DNA of 64,000 bases from NCBI RefSeq assembly GCF_014850975.1, contig NZ_JACXST010000001.1, forward strand, positions 1,674,001 to 1,738,000, written 5' to 3'. Position 1 is the first letter of the stretch, and each line of letters begins with the position of its first letter. Origin of the DNA: Methylomonas fluvii. Lineage in GTDB: Bacteria; Pseudomonadota; Gammaproteobacteria; Methylococcales; Methylomonadaceae. A model generated the notes under the pieces. That model worked only from the letters and a program-made list of their open reading frames with translations. It was not told the origin of the DNA and searched no databases. Positions 1-9,785 of this stretch are shown here, piece by piece. The translations under genes and the position numbers were made by a program.

Positions 1-67
1 AGATTTCACCGGATTCATATTCCTGGCGGGAGAGGGTGATGCGGTGCCAACTCATGGTTTTTGCCAT
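1..67 (-). CDS. Partial CDS, N-terminus of an unknown protein
   Basis: Reading leftwards from an ATG at 67 gives an open frame to the window edge, beginning MAKTMSWHRITLSRQEY. A good ribosome binding site (GGAAGG) lies six bases upstream of the ATG. Only about 22 codons are visible, so no family can be assigned. It runs in the same direction as the flagellar operon but about 145 bases past flgL and a possible terminator, so it is probably a separate transcription unit. Confidence 0.4.
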   Translation of the reverse strand, partial: MAKTMSWHRITLSRQEYESGEI

Positions 68-205
68 TTCATTCCTTCCGTCACTAAATCAACTTAATTG
101 ACCTAACTCGTGTTGCTGCTTGATTTTTCTCAGCCCCAAGAATCTTAACATCGGAAGGTAATATAGGCCATACAGGTGCTCACCGGGCTGCATAAATCTT
201 GAGGC

Positions 206-227
206 TAAAAAATTACGAAATGTAATT
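206..227 (-). terminator. Possible intrinsic terminator overlapping the flgL stop codon
   Basis: On the minus strand the last codons of flgL form AATTAC-ATTTC-GTAATT followed by a T run. The stop codon TAA sits in the 3' arm. The stem is only six AU-rich base pairs, so it would be weak, but its place at the end of the long flg operon fits a terminator. Confidence 0.35.
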
Positions 228-1121
228 AAACAAAGACAAATTTTGCACCTTGGTAAACGCCTGTTGCGCGGCTTGCAGGGATATTTGTTGCAGATTAAAT
301 TTGCTCAAGGCTTCCGCATAGTCCAGATCGCCGATGTCCGAGGCGGTGGATTTGTTGTCCAGAATGTAGTCGGCATTTAAGTTTTCTTGGTCATCCAATG
401 CGTTCAGGCGGGCGCCGGCCGAGGCGCGTATCGTATCGAAGCGCACCAGTGCGGCATCCATGTCGTTTAAAGAGCCTTTATTAGGGGTGTTGGCTTTTAA
501 ATCGGCGGATATTTGCGCGACTGCTTGAAACACGTTGCTGATGCTACCGGCTGTCAGTGGCGCGACTTGAATGCTGCCGAATACCGAGTCGCCCGGGTCG
601 CCGTCGGTCACTTGCCGGCTGGGGCCAATAGCAATACTGCGTTGGTTGGCGTCACCTTGATAGGCGTAAGCCGGGGTGTCGGTAAATGCGGCCTGGTCGG
701 TTTTGTATCCGGAAAAAATATACTCGCCGTTGGCATTTTTGGTATTGGCGATGCTTAACAATTGCTTGTTTAGCTCGTCGATTTCCATGGCGATTTGCTT
801 ACGGTTGGTGGCCGTGTTGCTGTCGTTCAAGCCTTGCACGGTCAATTCCCTGATCCTATGCAATACGCTGCCGGCGTTATCCAGCGCCGATTCTTCCAGG
901 TCCAGCCTTTGCCGCGCCGCGCCGATATTGACCTGATATTGCTGGTTTTCCTTAATATTGTGATTCAAGTCGATTAGGCTGGTCGCGGCTACCGCATTTT
1001 CCGACGGGCTGAGGTATTTCTTGCCGGAGGATAGTTTTAGCTGAGTCTCGCTCAGTTTGGATTGCTGATCCAACATGGCGTTAAGCCCGAGCTGATTATT
1101 CCATGAGGTTGAAATGCGCAT
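213..1121 (-). CDS. flgL: Flagellar hook-filament junction protein FlgL (HAP3)
   Basis: FlgL forms the second junction ring between hook and filament and is exported by the flagellar type III apparatus. The 302-residue product has the flagellin-like N-terminal helix (MRISTSWNNQLGL, then LSSGKKYLSPSEN). It also has a helical C-terminus (DYAEALSKFNLQQISLQAAQQ) of the kind that packs against the N-terminal helix in this family. Length is normal for FlgL of gammaproteobacteria. It is the last gene of the flgB-L operon, nine bases after flgK, and is followed by a weak hairpin. No signal peptide is seen, as expected for a type III export substrate. Assignment is firm from sequence and position. Confidence 0.95.
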   Translation of the reverse strand: MRISTSWNNQLGLNAMLDQQSKLSETQLKLSSGKKYLSPSENAVAATSLIDLNHNIKENQQYQVNIGAARQRLDLEESALDNAGSVLHRIRELTVQGLNDSNTATNRKQIAMEIDELNKQLLSIANTKNANGEYIFSGYKTDQAAFTDTPAYAYQGDANQRSIAIGPSRQVTDGDPGDSVFGSIQVAPLTAGSISNVFQAVAQISADLKANTPNKGSLNDMDAALVRFDTIRASAGARLNALDDQENLNADYILDNKSTASDIGDLDYAEALSKFNLQQISLQAAQQAFTKVQNLSLFNYIS

Positions 1122-1130
1122 AATAGTCTC

Positions 1131-2798
1131 CTAGCGGAATGCTCCGATCAGGGTGTCGAACAGTGAATTGGCAACCGAAACAGCTTTGGCGGCCGCCTGA
1201 TACGAATTTTGAAAATTGATCAGATTAGCGGCTTCTTCATCCAGATTGACGCCGGATACGCTTTCTTTAGCGCTGGTGGCTTGTTTTAACAGGGTTTCCT
1301 GCGCGGTGCGGCCAACCGAGGCGGCATGAGTTTGCGAACCCACATCGGAGATCATTTGCCCATAGACTTGGGTAAAGCTGGCTTTACCGCCGAACATTTT
1401 TGCTTGGGTTTCCAGGTTAGCCAATTTCAGCGCATTACTGTTGTCGCCGGGCAGGCCGGTGGCGCTGGCGGCGGCTATTTGCCTGGGATTGGTGATGGCC
1501 GCGTTCACTTTGATTTTGGCGGCAGCGTTAAAGTTGGGGCTGATTTGGAATGAGTCGCCAACGGTCAACGAACCGCCGCTAAAGCTGATGCTAAAACCGT
1601 TAGTCGCAGCGGTGGTCGCCAGAGTGGCGGCGCTTAAACCGGCCGTAGTGGTGTTGTCGCTTAAATTGGTCAGACTGAAAGTGGCCGCCGGCACTGTTGC
1701 GGTCACATCAAGCCGATAGGCGGCACCTAAACCCGCCGCGCTGGTCGGCGCGACAAACGCGCTGGAAACCACCAAGGTGCTATCGCTGACAGTGGCTTTG
1801 ACTTGCGGAGTCGGCGAATTCAAATCAAAAAACGCTACATTGGTCGCGCCGTTGATGTCGTAGCCGGCTTTATGGATGTTGTTGAATTCGGTAGCCAAAC
1901 CGGTTGCCAGCAAACCCAGCTGTTGTTGCGCGGGGTCCAGTACTTGATCTCTAAAACGCAAATTGCCGGAGATTTCGCCGCCGGATAACTGTTTTGAAAT
2001 ATCCTGGCCATTCAGCATGATCAGCTTTTGATTGACGTCGTTACTGTCGCCGACCACAGACAGCGTCGAAGCCGCGCTGCCCAACACCAGTGGTTGGCCC
2101 TTGCCGATAAACACGTTGTATGAGCCGTCAGCCTGACTGACATAAGTTACGTCGGCTTTTTCGGCGATTTTAGTCAGCAATAGGTCGCGCTGATCCATTA
2201 ACTCGTTGGGCATTTGCTTGCCGGACGAGCGGCCGATGTCCGACACGATTTTCACATTCAATTCGGCCAGGGTTTTGGCAAAGCCGTTCAGTTCTTGAAC
2301 CGAGCTGGTGATGTTATCGTTGACGCGTTTACGCAAGTCGCCGAAGCGCTCGCTCATGGTATTGAACTGCTGGGTTAACGATTCGGCTTCGGTCAACATC
2401 ACCTGGCGGGCGGCCACCGAGCTGGGATCGTTGGCAACGCTGTCTATCGCATCGAAAAAGCTTTTCATGGCCGGCGCCAGACCGGTGGTTTCGTCGGCGG
2501 TGATGTTGTCGATTTGCGAAGACAAAGTGTAAAAACTGTCTATATCGTGAAACGTCGCGGTGCTGGAGCGGACCTGATTGCTGATGAACTGGTCGTAGCT
2601 GCGGGAGATATTAGCAACCTCGACGCCGTTGCCCATATAGCCGTTGCCGGTGAATTGCTCGGGGCGAGTAGCCAGTTCGACGCGTTGCCGGCTGTAGCCT
2701 TCGGTGTTGGCGTTGCTGATGTTGTTGCTGGTGGTTTCCAGCGAGCGCTGGAACGCTGTCAGCCCCGATAATGCATTGCCGAGAATGCCAATGGCCAT
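1131..2798 (-). CDS. flgK: Flagellar hook-associated protein FlgK (HAP1)
   Basis: FlgK forms the first hook-filament junction ring. The 555-residue protein starts with the rod/hook family N-terminal motif (ALSGLTAFQRSLETTSNNISNANTEGYSRQ). It ends with the matching C-terminal helix (NLDEEAANLINFQNSYQAAAK, then ANSLFDTLIGAFR). The central part is rich in Ala, Thr and Ser, as is usual for the variable surface domain. It sits nine bases after flgJ and nine before flgL, the standard flgJKL order. Confidence is high; only the variable middle differs among relatives. Confidence 0.96.
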   Translation of the reverse strand: MAIGILGNALSGLTAFQRSLETTSNNISNANTEGYSRQRVELATRPEQFTGNGYMGNGVEVANISRSYDQFISNQVRSSTATFHDIDSFYTLSSQIDNITADETTGLAPAMKSFFDAIDSVANDPSSVAARQVMLTEAESLTQQFNTMSERFGDLRKRVNDNITSSVQELNGFAKTLAELNVKIVSDIGRSSGKQMPNELMDQRDLLLTKIAEKADVTYVSQADGSYNVFIGKGQPLVLGSAASTLSVVGDSNDVNQKLIMLNGQDISKQLSGGEISGNLRFRDQVLDPAQQQLGLLATGLATEFNNIHKAGYDINGATNVAFFDLNSPTPQVKATVSDSTLVVSSAFVAPTSAAGLGAAYRLDVTATVPAATFSLTNLSDNTTTAGLSAATLATTAATNGFSISFSGGSLTVGDSFQISPNFNAAAKIKVNAAITNPRQIAAASATGLPGDNSNALKLANLETQAKMFGGKASFTQVYGQMISDVGSQTHAASVGRTAQETLLKQATSAKESVSGVNLDEEAANLINFQNSYQAAAKAVSVANSLFDTLIGAFR

Positions 2799-2807
2799 GT
2801 TCGCCTC

Positions 2808-3857
2808 CTAACCCGCGCTTTTTAAAGCTGCTACCTGGGCCGCGGTTTGGCTTTGGTAGATGGTCATGACTTTTTCCGCATACCGCGGATCAGTGGCATA
2901 ACCGGCTTGTTGCAGCTCGTGTAAATAGTGTCCGGCGTTGCCGGCTTTTTTCAAGGCTTCGCTGTAACGCGGATTGGTTTTGATAAAGTTCACGTAATCG
3001 TCGAAGCTCTCTTTATAGGAATCGTAAGCCCGGAAGCCGGCCATTTCTTTTTTGGCGACACCGCCGGCATATTCCAGCGTCATGGTTTTGGCTTGTTTGC
3101 CTTGCCAGGATCTGTCGGCCTTGATATTGAACAAGTTAAAGCTGTTATCGCCCTGGGGATTTTTCACCATGCCTTGGCCCCAGCCGGTTTCCAATGCCGC
3201 TTGAGCCAGTAATACATTGGGGTCCACTCCCAGGCTGCGCGCCGCTTGTTCGGCATGTGGACGCAATTGGTTAACGAACTCGTCTCTGGACGTTAGCGGC
3301 CGATCACTATCGCTGTTGACTTTGTCGTCCAGGGTTTGCCATTGGTCGGCCAGAGCATTCTGGCTACGTTCCAAGCGGGCCAAACTGCGTTCCAGGCTGC
3401 TTAAGCCGGAAGCATCCAGCGGCATCTGCTCTTCCGCCTCTTCGCTGCCGGCCCGCAGCGATTGGTGTTTGTCGGGGTTGCTGCTAGCGCCGGTGCCGGC
3501 TGCACGATTCAAGAAATCGCCAGTAGACAGTTGTTTGTCTTGTTCTTCGTCTTTATTTTGTTTGGGTGACAATTGTTGAGCAATCAAATCCGCAAAACCG
3601 AAGCCGGGTTTGCCGGCCAAGTGCACGGACATTTGTTGGTCGTACATGTCTTGATAAAACTGAGTTTGTTGGCTATCCAAAATGCCCTCGGCCAATTTAG
3701 CCTGACGCATGTTTTTCATCATCATGCCTAAAAACACCGACTCGAATTGTTTGGCGACTTCCTTGATCGCCTCGGGCGATTGCTCGCGGGCGCCTTGTTT
3801 AAGTTTCGCCAGGCCGTTGAAGTCGGTATAAACCGAAGCGCTGTCTACGTTTAACAT
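2808..3857 (-). CDS. flgJ: Flagellar rod cap and peptidoglycan hydrolase FlgJ
   Basis: FlgJ caps the growing rod in the periplasm and cuts peptidoglycan to let it through. I start it at the ATG at 3857 (MLNVDSASVYTDF, 349 residues) because GGAGA lies five bases upstream; an ATG eight codons earlier has no such site. Residues about 20-95 are the rod-binding domain (EVAKQFESVFLGMMMKNMRQA). A charged linker follows, and residues about 190-345 form the muramidase domain (LAQAALETGWGQG, then NLFNIKA). This is the dual-domain form of beta- and gammaproteobacteria. It lies between flgI and flgK. Confidence 0.95.
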   Translation of the reverse strand: MLNVDSASVYTDFNGLAKLKQGAREQSPEAIKEVAKQFESVFLGMMMKNMRQAKLAEGILDSQQTQFYQDMYDQQMSVHLAGKPGFGFADLIAQQLSPKQNKDEEQDKQLSTGDFLNRAAGTGASSNPDKHQSLRAGSEEAEEQMPLDASGLSSLERSLARLERSQNALADQWQTLDDKVNSDSDRPLTSRDEFVNQLRPHAEQAARSLGVDPNVLLAQAALETGWGQGMVKNPQGDNSFNLFNIKADRSWQGKQAKTMTLEYAGGVAKKEMAGFRAYDSYKESFDDYVNFIKTNPRYSEALKKAGNAGHYLHELQQAGYATDPRYAEKVMTIYQSQTAAQVAALKSAG

Positions 3858-3902
3858 GGGAATCTCCAAAAAATCATGCAATTGGCGGCTGTGTTACGTT
3901 GT

Positions 3903-4991
3903 TTAAATCACGATCAGCTCGGCCCTGAGCGCGCCGGCGGATTTCAATGCTTCCAAAATGGCCACCAAGTCGCTGGGGCCGGCGCCGACGCCGTTCACGG
4001 CTTGGACGATTTCGTCCAGCGATACGCCGGGGTTGAAGACAAACATGTGATTTTTATCTTCTTTTACTGACACATTCGATTGCGGTGTGACTACGGTACT
4101 GCCGCCGGATAAAGGGTTGGGCTGGCTGACCTGTTGGTTTTCGCTGATCGTCACCGTCAGGCTGCCATGAGACACCGCGGCCGGTTGTACTCTGACCTTG
4201 CTGTTGATAATCACGGTGCCGGTGCGGGAATTGACGATCACTTTGGCGGGCGCATCGTCCGGAGCCAATTCCAGATTTTCGATCACCGAAGCAAAGCCCA
4301 CCCGTTGGTTGGGGTTAACCGGCGCTCTAACGCTGACCGAGGTGGCATCGACGGCCTGCGCGGTTTCGGCACCTAAGGCCTTATTGATGGAATCGGCCAT
4401 GCGTTGCGCGGTGGTGAAGTCCGCGGAATTCAAGTTAAACACCAGGTCAGCGCTTTGATCGAAAGAGCTGGGGACGATGCGTTCCACCGTGGCGCCGTTG
4501 GGTACCCGGCCGACCAATGGATTGTTGACGGTAATTTTTGAGCCGTCCTGGCCGCCGGCGCTAAGGCCGCCCACCACTAAATTCCCTTGGGCCACCGCAT
4601 AAACATTACCGTCGGCACCGCGTAAGGGGCTCATGAGCAGCGAGCCACCGCGCAGGCTTTTGGCATCGCCTATCGACGACACCGTGACGTCAATTTTTTG
4701 ACCGGGTTTGGCAAAAGCGGGCAGGTCGGCGTGAATGCTGACCAACGCGACGTTTTTGGCTTTGGGGTCGGTATCGGGCGGCAAAGTCAGGCCCAGTTTG
4801 CCCATCATGCTGCGCAGGCTTTGGCCGGTAAATTTGGTTTTGTCGCCGGTTTTGTCCAGGCCTGTGACCAAGCCATAGCCCACCAATTGGTTGCTGCGCA
4901 CGCCAGCGATGGCGGCGATGTCTTTAATGCGTTCCGCTTGCGCGGTATTTGCCAACAGCAGCAAGGCGATTGCAAAGAGTATTTTGTTCAT
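3903..4991 (-). CDS. flgI: Flagellar P-ring protein FlgI
   Basis: FlgI builds the P-ring, the bushing around the rod in the peptidoglycan layer. The 362-residue product has a clear Sec signal peptide ([19 protein letters not shown]). Family motifs follow: [22 protein letters not shown] near the mature N-terminus, and [22 protein letters not shown] at the C-terminus. GGAGA lies six bases before the start. The neighbours are flgH upstream and flgJ downstream in the operon. Length and motifs are typical, so the call is firm. Confidence 0.97.
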   Translation of the reverse strand: MNKILFAIALLLLANTAQAERIKDIAAIAGVRSNQLVGYGLVTGLDKTGDKTKFTGQSLRSMMGKLGLTLPPDTDPKAKNVALVSIHADLPAFAKPGQKIDVTVSSIGDAKSLRGGSLLMSPLRGADGNVYAVAQGNLVVGGLSAGGQDGSKITVNNPLVGRVPNGATVERIVPSSFDQSADLVFNLNSADFTTAQRMADSINKALGAETAQAVDATSVSVRAPVNPNQRVGFASVIENLELAPDDAPAKVIVNSRTGTVIINSKVRVQPAAVSHGSLTVTISENQQVSQPNPLSGGSTVVTPQSNVSVKEDKNHMFVFNPGVSLDEIVQAVNGVGAGPSDLVAILEALKSAGALRAELIVI

Positions 4992-5013
4992 CAGATTTCT
5001 CCGTCAGCCGCGG

Positions 5014-5718
5014 CTAGAAAGGAAACAAGGGGCTGGAAAGAATTCGCGAAATCCAGCCGGGCTTGCTGCTGTCGGCCAAGGCACCGTCGCCGGTGTACAT
5101 GATGGTGGCATCGGCCACTTTGCTGGAGGACAGGGTGTTGGCGACGTTGATGTCGATAGGCCGCACGATGCCGGACAGGCGGATATATTCGCTGCCGTCG
5201 TTGAGCGTGACACGTTTCTCGCCGCGCACGCGCATATTGCCGTTGGGCAACACATCGACCACGGTCACGCTCATGCTGCCGGTCAACCGGTTACTTTGCC
5301 GGGAGTCGCCTTTGCCTTCGCTGCTGCGGTCGGTACTGTATTGGAGCGATGAGGCCAGATCATGTCCCAGCAAAGCCTCGCTGGCGACTCCGAATAGTGT
5401 TGGGGCGGAGCCTTTGATATTAATGTCAGAGTTTTTACTGGCCTTGGAATTGGCTTGCTTGGTGGCGTTGGTGTTCTCGTCGAAGGTTACCGTCAAAATA
5501 TCGCCGACCCGGCGGGCGGCATGATCTTCGAATAAGCGCATGTCGTAGCCGGCCTGGTAAATCGCGCCGTTGCTTTGTTGCGGAGGACGCAGATCGGCGG
5601 GTTGGACCGGGGCGAAGTCGGGATCGCGTTTTGGCAAGGTATCGCAGCCTGCCAGTAACGCGATTGCCGCTACCAGCAAAATTTTGCCGCTTGCTTGCCG
5701 TGTGATGAATGTGTTCAT
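5014..5718 (-). CDS. flgH: Flagellar L-ring lipoprotein FlgH
   Basis: FlgH forms the L-ring in the outer membrane. The 234-residue precursor has a lipoprotein signal peptide with lipobox LLAGC (Cys at residue 25). Typical FlgH stretches follow: GAIYQAGYDMRLFEDHAARRVGDILTV in the first half, then NGNMRVRGEKRVTLNDGSEYIRLSGIVRP. It ends with ISRILSSPLFPF, close to the usual family terminus. The gene sits between flgG and flgI in the operon, as in most proteobacteria. Confidence is high. Confidence 0.96.
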   Translation of the reverse strand: MNTFITRQASGKILLVAAIALLAGCDTLPKRDPDFAPVQPADLRPPQQSNGAIYQAGYDMRLFEDHAARRVGDILTVTFDENTNATKQANSKASKNSDINIKGSAPTLFGVASEALLGHDLASSLQYSTDRSSEGKGDSRQSNRLTGSMSVTVVDVLPNGNMRVRGEKRVTLNDGSEYIRLSGIVRPIDINVANTLSSSKVADATIMYTGDGALADSSKPGWISRILSSPLFPF

Positions 5719-5733
5719 TAGCTTTGTCCTGAA

Positions 5734-6522
5734 TTAAAGTTGCTGCGTGACAAAGGACAGCATTTGGTCGGTGGTGGAAATGGCTTTGGAGTTCATCTCA
5801 TAAGCACGCTGGGTTTCTATCATATTGACCAGCTCTTCCACGACGTTGACGTTCGAGGTTTCCAAGGAACCTTGAATCATGGTGCCAAGTTCGTTCTCGC
5901 CAGGCGCACCGATAATCGGCGCACCGCTAGCGACAGTTTCCCGGAATAGGTTGTCGCCAATCGGTTCCAGCCCGGCGGTGTTGATGAAGTCGGCGATCTG
6001 AATCTGTCCTACCTGATTGGCTGCCGCAGCGCCGGGTTGGGTCACCGAGACCGTGCCGTCTTGGCCGATAGTGACGCTCAGTGCGTCCTGCGGAATGGTG
6101 ATGGCCGGTTCCAGGGGCATGCCGTTGGAAGTAACTACTTGGCCGGTAGAATCCATTTTGAACGAGCCGTCCCGGGTGTAGTTGATGTCGCCGTTGGGCA
6201 TTAAAATCTGCATAAACCCGCGTCCGCTTACCGCTATATCCAGCGAGTTGCCGGTTTGCAGAATATTGCCTTGGGTGTGCAGTTTTTCGGTCGCCACTGT
6301 ACGTACCCCGGTGCCAAGCTGTAAACCGGTGGGCAATTGGGTGTTCTGGGTGGACTGTGCACCGGCTTGACGGACGTTTTGATACATCAAGTCGGCGAAA
6401 ATCGGTCTGGCTTTCTTGAAGCCGGTGGTATTGACGTTGGCCAGGTTATTGGAAATAACCGCCATGCGGGTTTGTTGGGCATCCAAACCGGATTTTGCGA
6501 CCCATAATGCTCGTTCTGTCAT
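5734..6522 (-). CDS. flgG: Flagellar distal rod protein FlgG
   Basis: FlgG makes the distal rod, the drive shaft that passes through the L and P rings. The 262-residue product shows the rod-family N-terminus ([28 protein letters not shown]). The C-terminal helix is also present ([36 protein letters not shown]). Its length matches the near-invariant 260-262 residues of FlgG elsewhere. It lies 15 bases before flgH and about 50 bases after flgF, in conserved order. Confidence 0.97.
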   Translation of the reverse strand: MTERALWVAKSGLDAQQTRMAVISNNLANVNTTGFKKARPIFADLMYQNVRQAGAQSTQNTQLPTGLQLGTGVRTVATEKLHTQGNILQTGNSLDIAVSGRGFMQILMPNGDINYTRDGSFKMDSTGQVVTSNGMPLEPAITIPQDALSVTIGQDGTVSVTQPGAAAANQVGQIQIADFINTAGLEPIGDNLFRETVASGAPIIGAPGENELGTMIQGSLETSNVNVVEELVNMIETQRAYEMNSKAISTTDQMLSFVTQQL

Positions 6523-6573
6523 GACAATCTCCTAATCTGACAATTTTTTGTCTTATCAGGAGTGAAGCAGTAT

Positions 6574-7317
6574 CTATGCCACTTGCATCAACTTGGCGCT
6601 GGCGCCTGAGGTGTCGTCGATGTTTTTCATGACTTTGGATTGCAATTCGAAGTTGCGAGACAGCTCTATCATTTCCACCATCGCCGCCAAAGCATTGACG
6701 TTGCTGGATTCCAGCGAGCCTTGAATTAGCGTGACGTTGGCGTCGGGCGGGATGGCGCCGGCTTGCTTGGCGTGCATCAAGCCGTCTTCGCGTTTTTCCA
6801 GATTGGCCGGATCGGGGTTGACCAACTTGATCCGTTCAATAATCACACTGTTGGTGGCATTGACGCCTTGCGGGACGATGGAGATGGTGCCGTCGGTGCC
6901 GATTTCCATTTTTTGGGCGGGCGGAATCGTGATCGCTTCGCCACCTTCGCCAAGCACCGACAGTCCTGCGCCGTTTTGCAGTAAGCCTTCCGGTGTGATT
7001 CGCAGGTCACCGGCGCGGGTATAGGCTTCTTGGCCCTCTGCATTACGCACCGCGATCCAGCCTTGACCGTTGATTGCGACATCCAGGTCGCGGCCGGTGG
7101 TATGGATGCTGCCGCTGGCCATGTCGGTGCCGGGGCGTTCGGTCATCGAATACACCCTTGACGGGTAGCCGGGACCGAAAGCCGGCATTGCGCGAAATTG
7201 CTCGAAATCAGCCTTGAAGCCGGTGGTTTGGGCGTTGGCCAGATTATTGGCGTTGGCGCCTTGCGCCAGCAAGGTCTGCTTGGCGCCGTTCATCGCGATG
7301 TATAGGCTACGGTCCAT
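6574..7317 (-). CDS. flgF: Flagellar proximal rod protein FlgF
   Basis: FlgF is one of the proximal rod subunits. The 247-residue product has the N-terminal motif QTLLAQGANANNLANAQTTGFKADFEQF and the C-terminal helix SLESSNVNALAAMVEMIELSRNFELQSKVMK, both diagnostic of the FlgF/FlgG group. It is shorter than FlgG and directly upstream of it, which separates the two paralogues. It follows flgE by about 16 bases. Type III export is assumed because there is no Sec signal. Confidence 0.96.
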   Translation of the reverse strand: MDRSLYIAMNGAKQTLLAQGANANNLANAQTTGFKADFEQFRAMPAFGPGYPSRVYSMTERPGTDMASGSIHTTGRDLDVAINGQGWIAVRNAEGQEAYTRAGDLRITPEGLLQNGAGLSVLGEGGEAITIPPAQKMEIGTDGTISIVPQGVNATNSVIIERIKLVNPDPANLEKREDGLMHAKQAGAIPPDANVTLIQGSLESSNVNALAAMVEMIELSRNFELQSKVMKNIDDTSGASAKLMQVA

Positions 7318-7333
7318 GGTTATTCCCCATTAA

Positions 7334-8665
7334 TTACCGAATTTGCAGTATGGTTTGCATGATGCTGTTTTCAGTGGTGATGGTTTGCGCATTGGCCTGA
7401 TAATGTTGTTGGGCGACGATCAGGTTGACCAATTGCGCGGATAACTCGACATTCGAGCTTTCCAACGCGCCGGCCTGAATCAGGCCGAAGTTATTCGCGC
7501 CCGCCTCACCGGGAATCGGTTCCCCTGAGTTGGCGCTTTGTCCCCAGGCGGTGTCGCCGATTTTGGCCAAGCCGTTGGTATTGGCGAAGCGGGTCAATGC
7601 CACTTTACCCATGGTTTGCGAGCCGCCGTTACTGAAACGGGCAAATATCACCCCTTCATCGTCAATATCAATGCCCGTCAAGCGTCCGGCCGGTAAGCCG
7701 TTTTGCGTCATCGTATTCACGCTGAATTTTTCCTGGACCTGGGTGGAGCCGAAGAAGTCCATGGTGCCTATCTTCACGGGGGCCGCGCCGGTCGCTGGCA
7801 GTATGGTGTAATCACTCAAGGCGAAGCGTCCTGACACCGGGGATTGTAATTTGCCGGAGGAATCAAAAGTCATCACGGCCGGAGTCGGCAAGGTGGTGGT
7901 CGTGGCCGGAGCGGCAACTGCCGTGCCATAGGTACCGGCATTGATGGAGGTTCGGGCGGTTGGGGTGGCCGGCTCGGCCATATAATGATACACACTCCAA
8001 TTCGTAGTGGAGGCTGTCGAGGCGCCCTTCACATAATAGGTGGAGAGAATATGCGGCGAGCCCAGCGAATCGTAAACAGTCACCGAGGTTTGCGAGTTGT
8101 AGGAGTTATTGTTGGTTGGGTCGAAGGGGGTTACGCTGGGAACTGTTTCGTTGGCGTTGAGATTCACCGCCAGAGAGACAGTGTCGGTCGCGCTGGGTAA
8201 ACCGGTGAGAGTATTGATCTGCACCGGTTGCGTCACCCCGGTGCTGAAGCCGTCGGAGACCGCAGTGCCGTTGGGTTTATAAACCATCAGTGATTTGCCT
8301 TGGTTATTAACCAGATAGCCGTCCTTGTCCAGTTTGAATTCGCCGGATCGGGTATAAGTGATGTCATTGGTTTCTGTTGGGCTTTTTGCCATGGTAAAGA
8401 AGCCTTCGCCGCTGATCGCCAAATCCAGATTGTTGTCGGTGAACGACAAGCTGCCTTGATTAAATTGTTGAGCGACGTTGGCAACTCTGACGCCGGCGCC
8501 GGCGGTGGTGTTGCTGACGCCGCCCAGGCTGGAGGCGTAAACGTCGGCAAATTCCGAGCGCGACTTTTTAAAGCCTACGGTGTTGGCGTTGGCAATGTTG
8601 TTGCCGGTCACTGCCAGATTGTTGGATGCGGCGTTTAAGCCGCTTAATGCTGTTGTAAAAGCCAT
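7334..8665 (-). CDS. flgE: Flagellar hook protein FlgE
   Basis: FlgE polymerises into the hook, the universal joint between rod and filament. The 443-residue product begins MAFTTALSGLNAASNNLAVTG, followed by the NNIANANTVGFKKSRSEF motif. It ends with ALESSNVELSAQLVNLIVAQQHYQANAQTITTENS, the classic FlgE C-terminus. The middle is a Thr/Ala/Pro-rich variable domain. It sits between flgD, its hook cap, and flgF. Length is in the normal range for gammaproteobacterial hook proteins. Confidence 0.97.
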   Translation of the reverse strand: MAFTTALSGLNAASNNLAVTGNNIANANTVGFKKSRSEFADVYASSLGGVSNTTAGAGVRVANVAQQFNQGSLSFTDNNLDLAISGEGFFTMAKSPTETNDITYTRSGEFKLDKDGYLVNNQGKSLMVYKPNGTAVSDGFSTGVTQPVQINTLTGLPSATDTVSLAVNLNANETVPSVTPFDPTNNNSYNSQTSVTVYDSLGSPHILSTYYVKGASTASTTNWSVYHYMAEPATPTARTSINAGTYGTAVAAPATTTTLPTPAVMTFDSSGKLQSPVSGRFALSDYTILPATGAAPVKIGTMDFFGSTQVQEKFSVNTMTQNGLPAGRLTGIDIDDEGVIFARFSNGGSQTMGKVALTRFANTNGLAKIGDTAWGQSANSGEPIPGEAGANNFGLIQAGALESSNVELSAQLVNLIVAQQHYQANAQTITTENSIMQTILQIR

Positions 8666-8678
8666 GATGCCTTCTCCT

Positions 8679-9359
8679 TCACAAGATTTGTTTAATTTGA
8701 CTGAATTTTACGGTGCCGACGCCGTCCAGATTGACTTGCAAGCCGCTGCTGCCGCTGCCCATCGTCACGCTTTTCACCAGCGATTTAATATTGGTGGCTA
8801 ATACCGTATTGACGCCGTCAATTTTGGCTTCAGCTTGAATTTTGTAGACGCCCGGGTCGGCAAATTGTTTGTTGCTGTCCTTGCCATCCCATTCAAAAGT
8901 GGTGGTGCCGGCGGCTTGCGCACCCATGTCGAGCTCTCTGACAGTTGCGCCGGTTTGCGGGTCTATGATTTTCACGCTGACATTTGGCGAGCTGCTGGGC
9001 ATTTCGAAATCGCCCGAGACGCTGCCGCCGGCGCCCAGCAATGCTTCCTTGGCGGGTGCCGAAACATGGCGGCCAACCAAACCGGCTGCTTGCAGGGCCT
9101 GGTCGGAGCTGAGCGAGCTGGCAAACTCTTTGAACGAAGCCTGTAGATCTTGAATACCCGATACCGTGCTGAATTGCGCCATCTGCCCAAGAAATTCGCC
9201 GTTGTCCATGGGCTTCATCGGGTCTTGATGCGTCATTTGTGTGGTCAGCAGTTTCAGAAACTGGTCTTGCCCCAAGGTTTGTTTTTTCACGCCGCTCGAT
9301 GTGTCGGCGCTGGTAGTGGCCAAGCCGAGGCTCTTAAATGTGTCTATTGCGCTGGTCAT
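8679..9359 (-). CDS. flgD: Flagellar hook capping protein FlgD
   Basis: FlgD caps the growing hook and lets FlgE subunits assemble; it is not part of the finished structure. The 226-residue product contains the FlgD N-terminal motif (LGQDQFLKLLTTQMTHQDPMKPMDNGEF, then QMAQFSTVSGIQDL). Its C-terminal half carries the Ig-like FlgD domain (TTFEWDGKDSNKQFADPGVYKIQAEA). It lies between flgC and flgE in the operon, with gaps of 7 and 13 bases. Confidence is high. Confidence 0.96.
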   Translation of the reverse strand: MTSAIDTFKSLGLATTSADTSSGVKKQTLGQDQFLKLLTTQMTHQDPMKPMDNGEFLGQMAQFSTVSGIQDLQASFKEFASSLSSDQALQAAGLVGRHVSAPAKEALLGAGGSVSGDFEMPSSSPNVSVKIIDPQTGATVRELDMGAQAAGTTTFEWDGKDSNKQFADPGVYKIQAEAKIDGVNTVLATNIKSLVKSVTMGSGSSGLQVNLDGVGTVKFSQIKQIL

Positions 9360-9366
9360 AAATGCC

Positions 9367-9783
9367 TCACTGTCCCATTTTCAGGGTTTGCAAAATCAGG
9401 TTTTTTGCGGTGTTCAACACCTCTACATTGTTTTCGTAGGAACGGGAAGCGGACATCATATTGGCCATTTCTTCCACGGTATTGACGTTGGATTTATAGA
9501 TGTAGCCGGTCGCGTCCGCCAGCGGATGATTGGGGGCATATTCCATCACCGGCGGCGCCTGGTTTTCGACGATGCCCAGCACATTGACGCCGCTGGCGCT
9601 GCTGTTCTTGTCCATCGCGTTTTTCAGTTCGGCGGCAAACACCGGTTGGCGGGATTTATAGACCTGATCAATACTGCTACTGACGCTGCTGGCGTTGGAA
9701 ATATTGCTGGCTACCAGATTGAGTCTCAGGTTTTGCGCGTTCATGCCGCTGCCGGCGACGTCGAAGATGCGAAATGCAGACAT
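9367..9783 (-). CDS. flgC: Flagellar proximal rod protein FlgC
   Basis: FlgC is a proximal rod subunit. The 138-residue product has the N-terminal motif FDVAGSGMNAQNLRLNLVASNISNA. It also has the C-terminal rod helix (YIYKSNVNTVEEMANMMSASRSYENNVEVLNTAKNLILQTLKMG). Both the length and the closing motif match FlgC across proteobacteria. It is two bases after flgB, so the pair is almost certainly co-translated. Confidence 0.97.
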   Translation of the reverse strand: MSAFRIFDVAGSGMNAQNLRLNLVASNISNASSVSSSIDQVYKSRQPVFAAELKNAMDKNSSASGVNVLGIVENQAPPVMEYAPNHPLADATGYIYKSNVNTVEEMANMMSASRSYENNVEVLNTAKNLILQTLKMGQ

Positions 9784-9785
9784 GG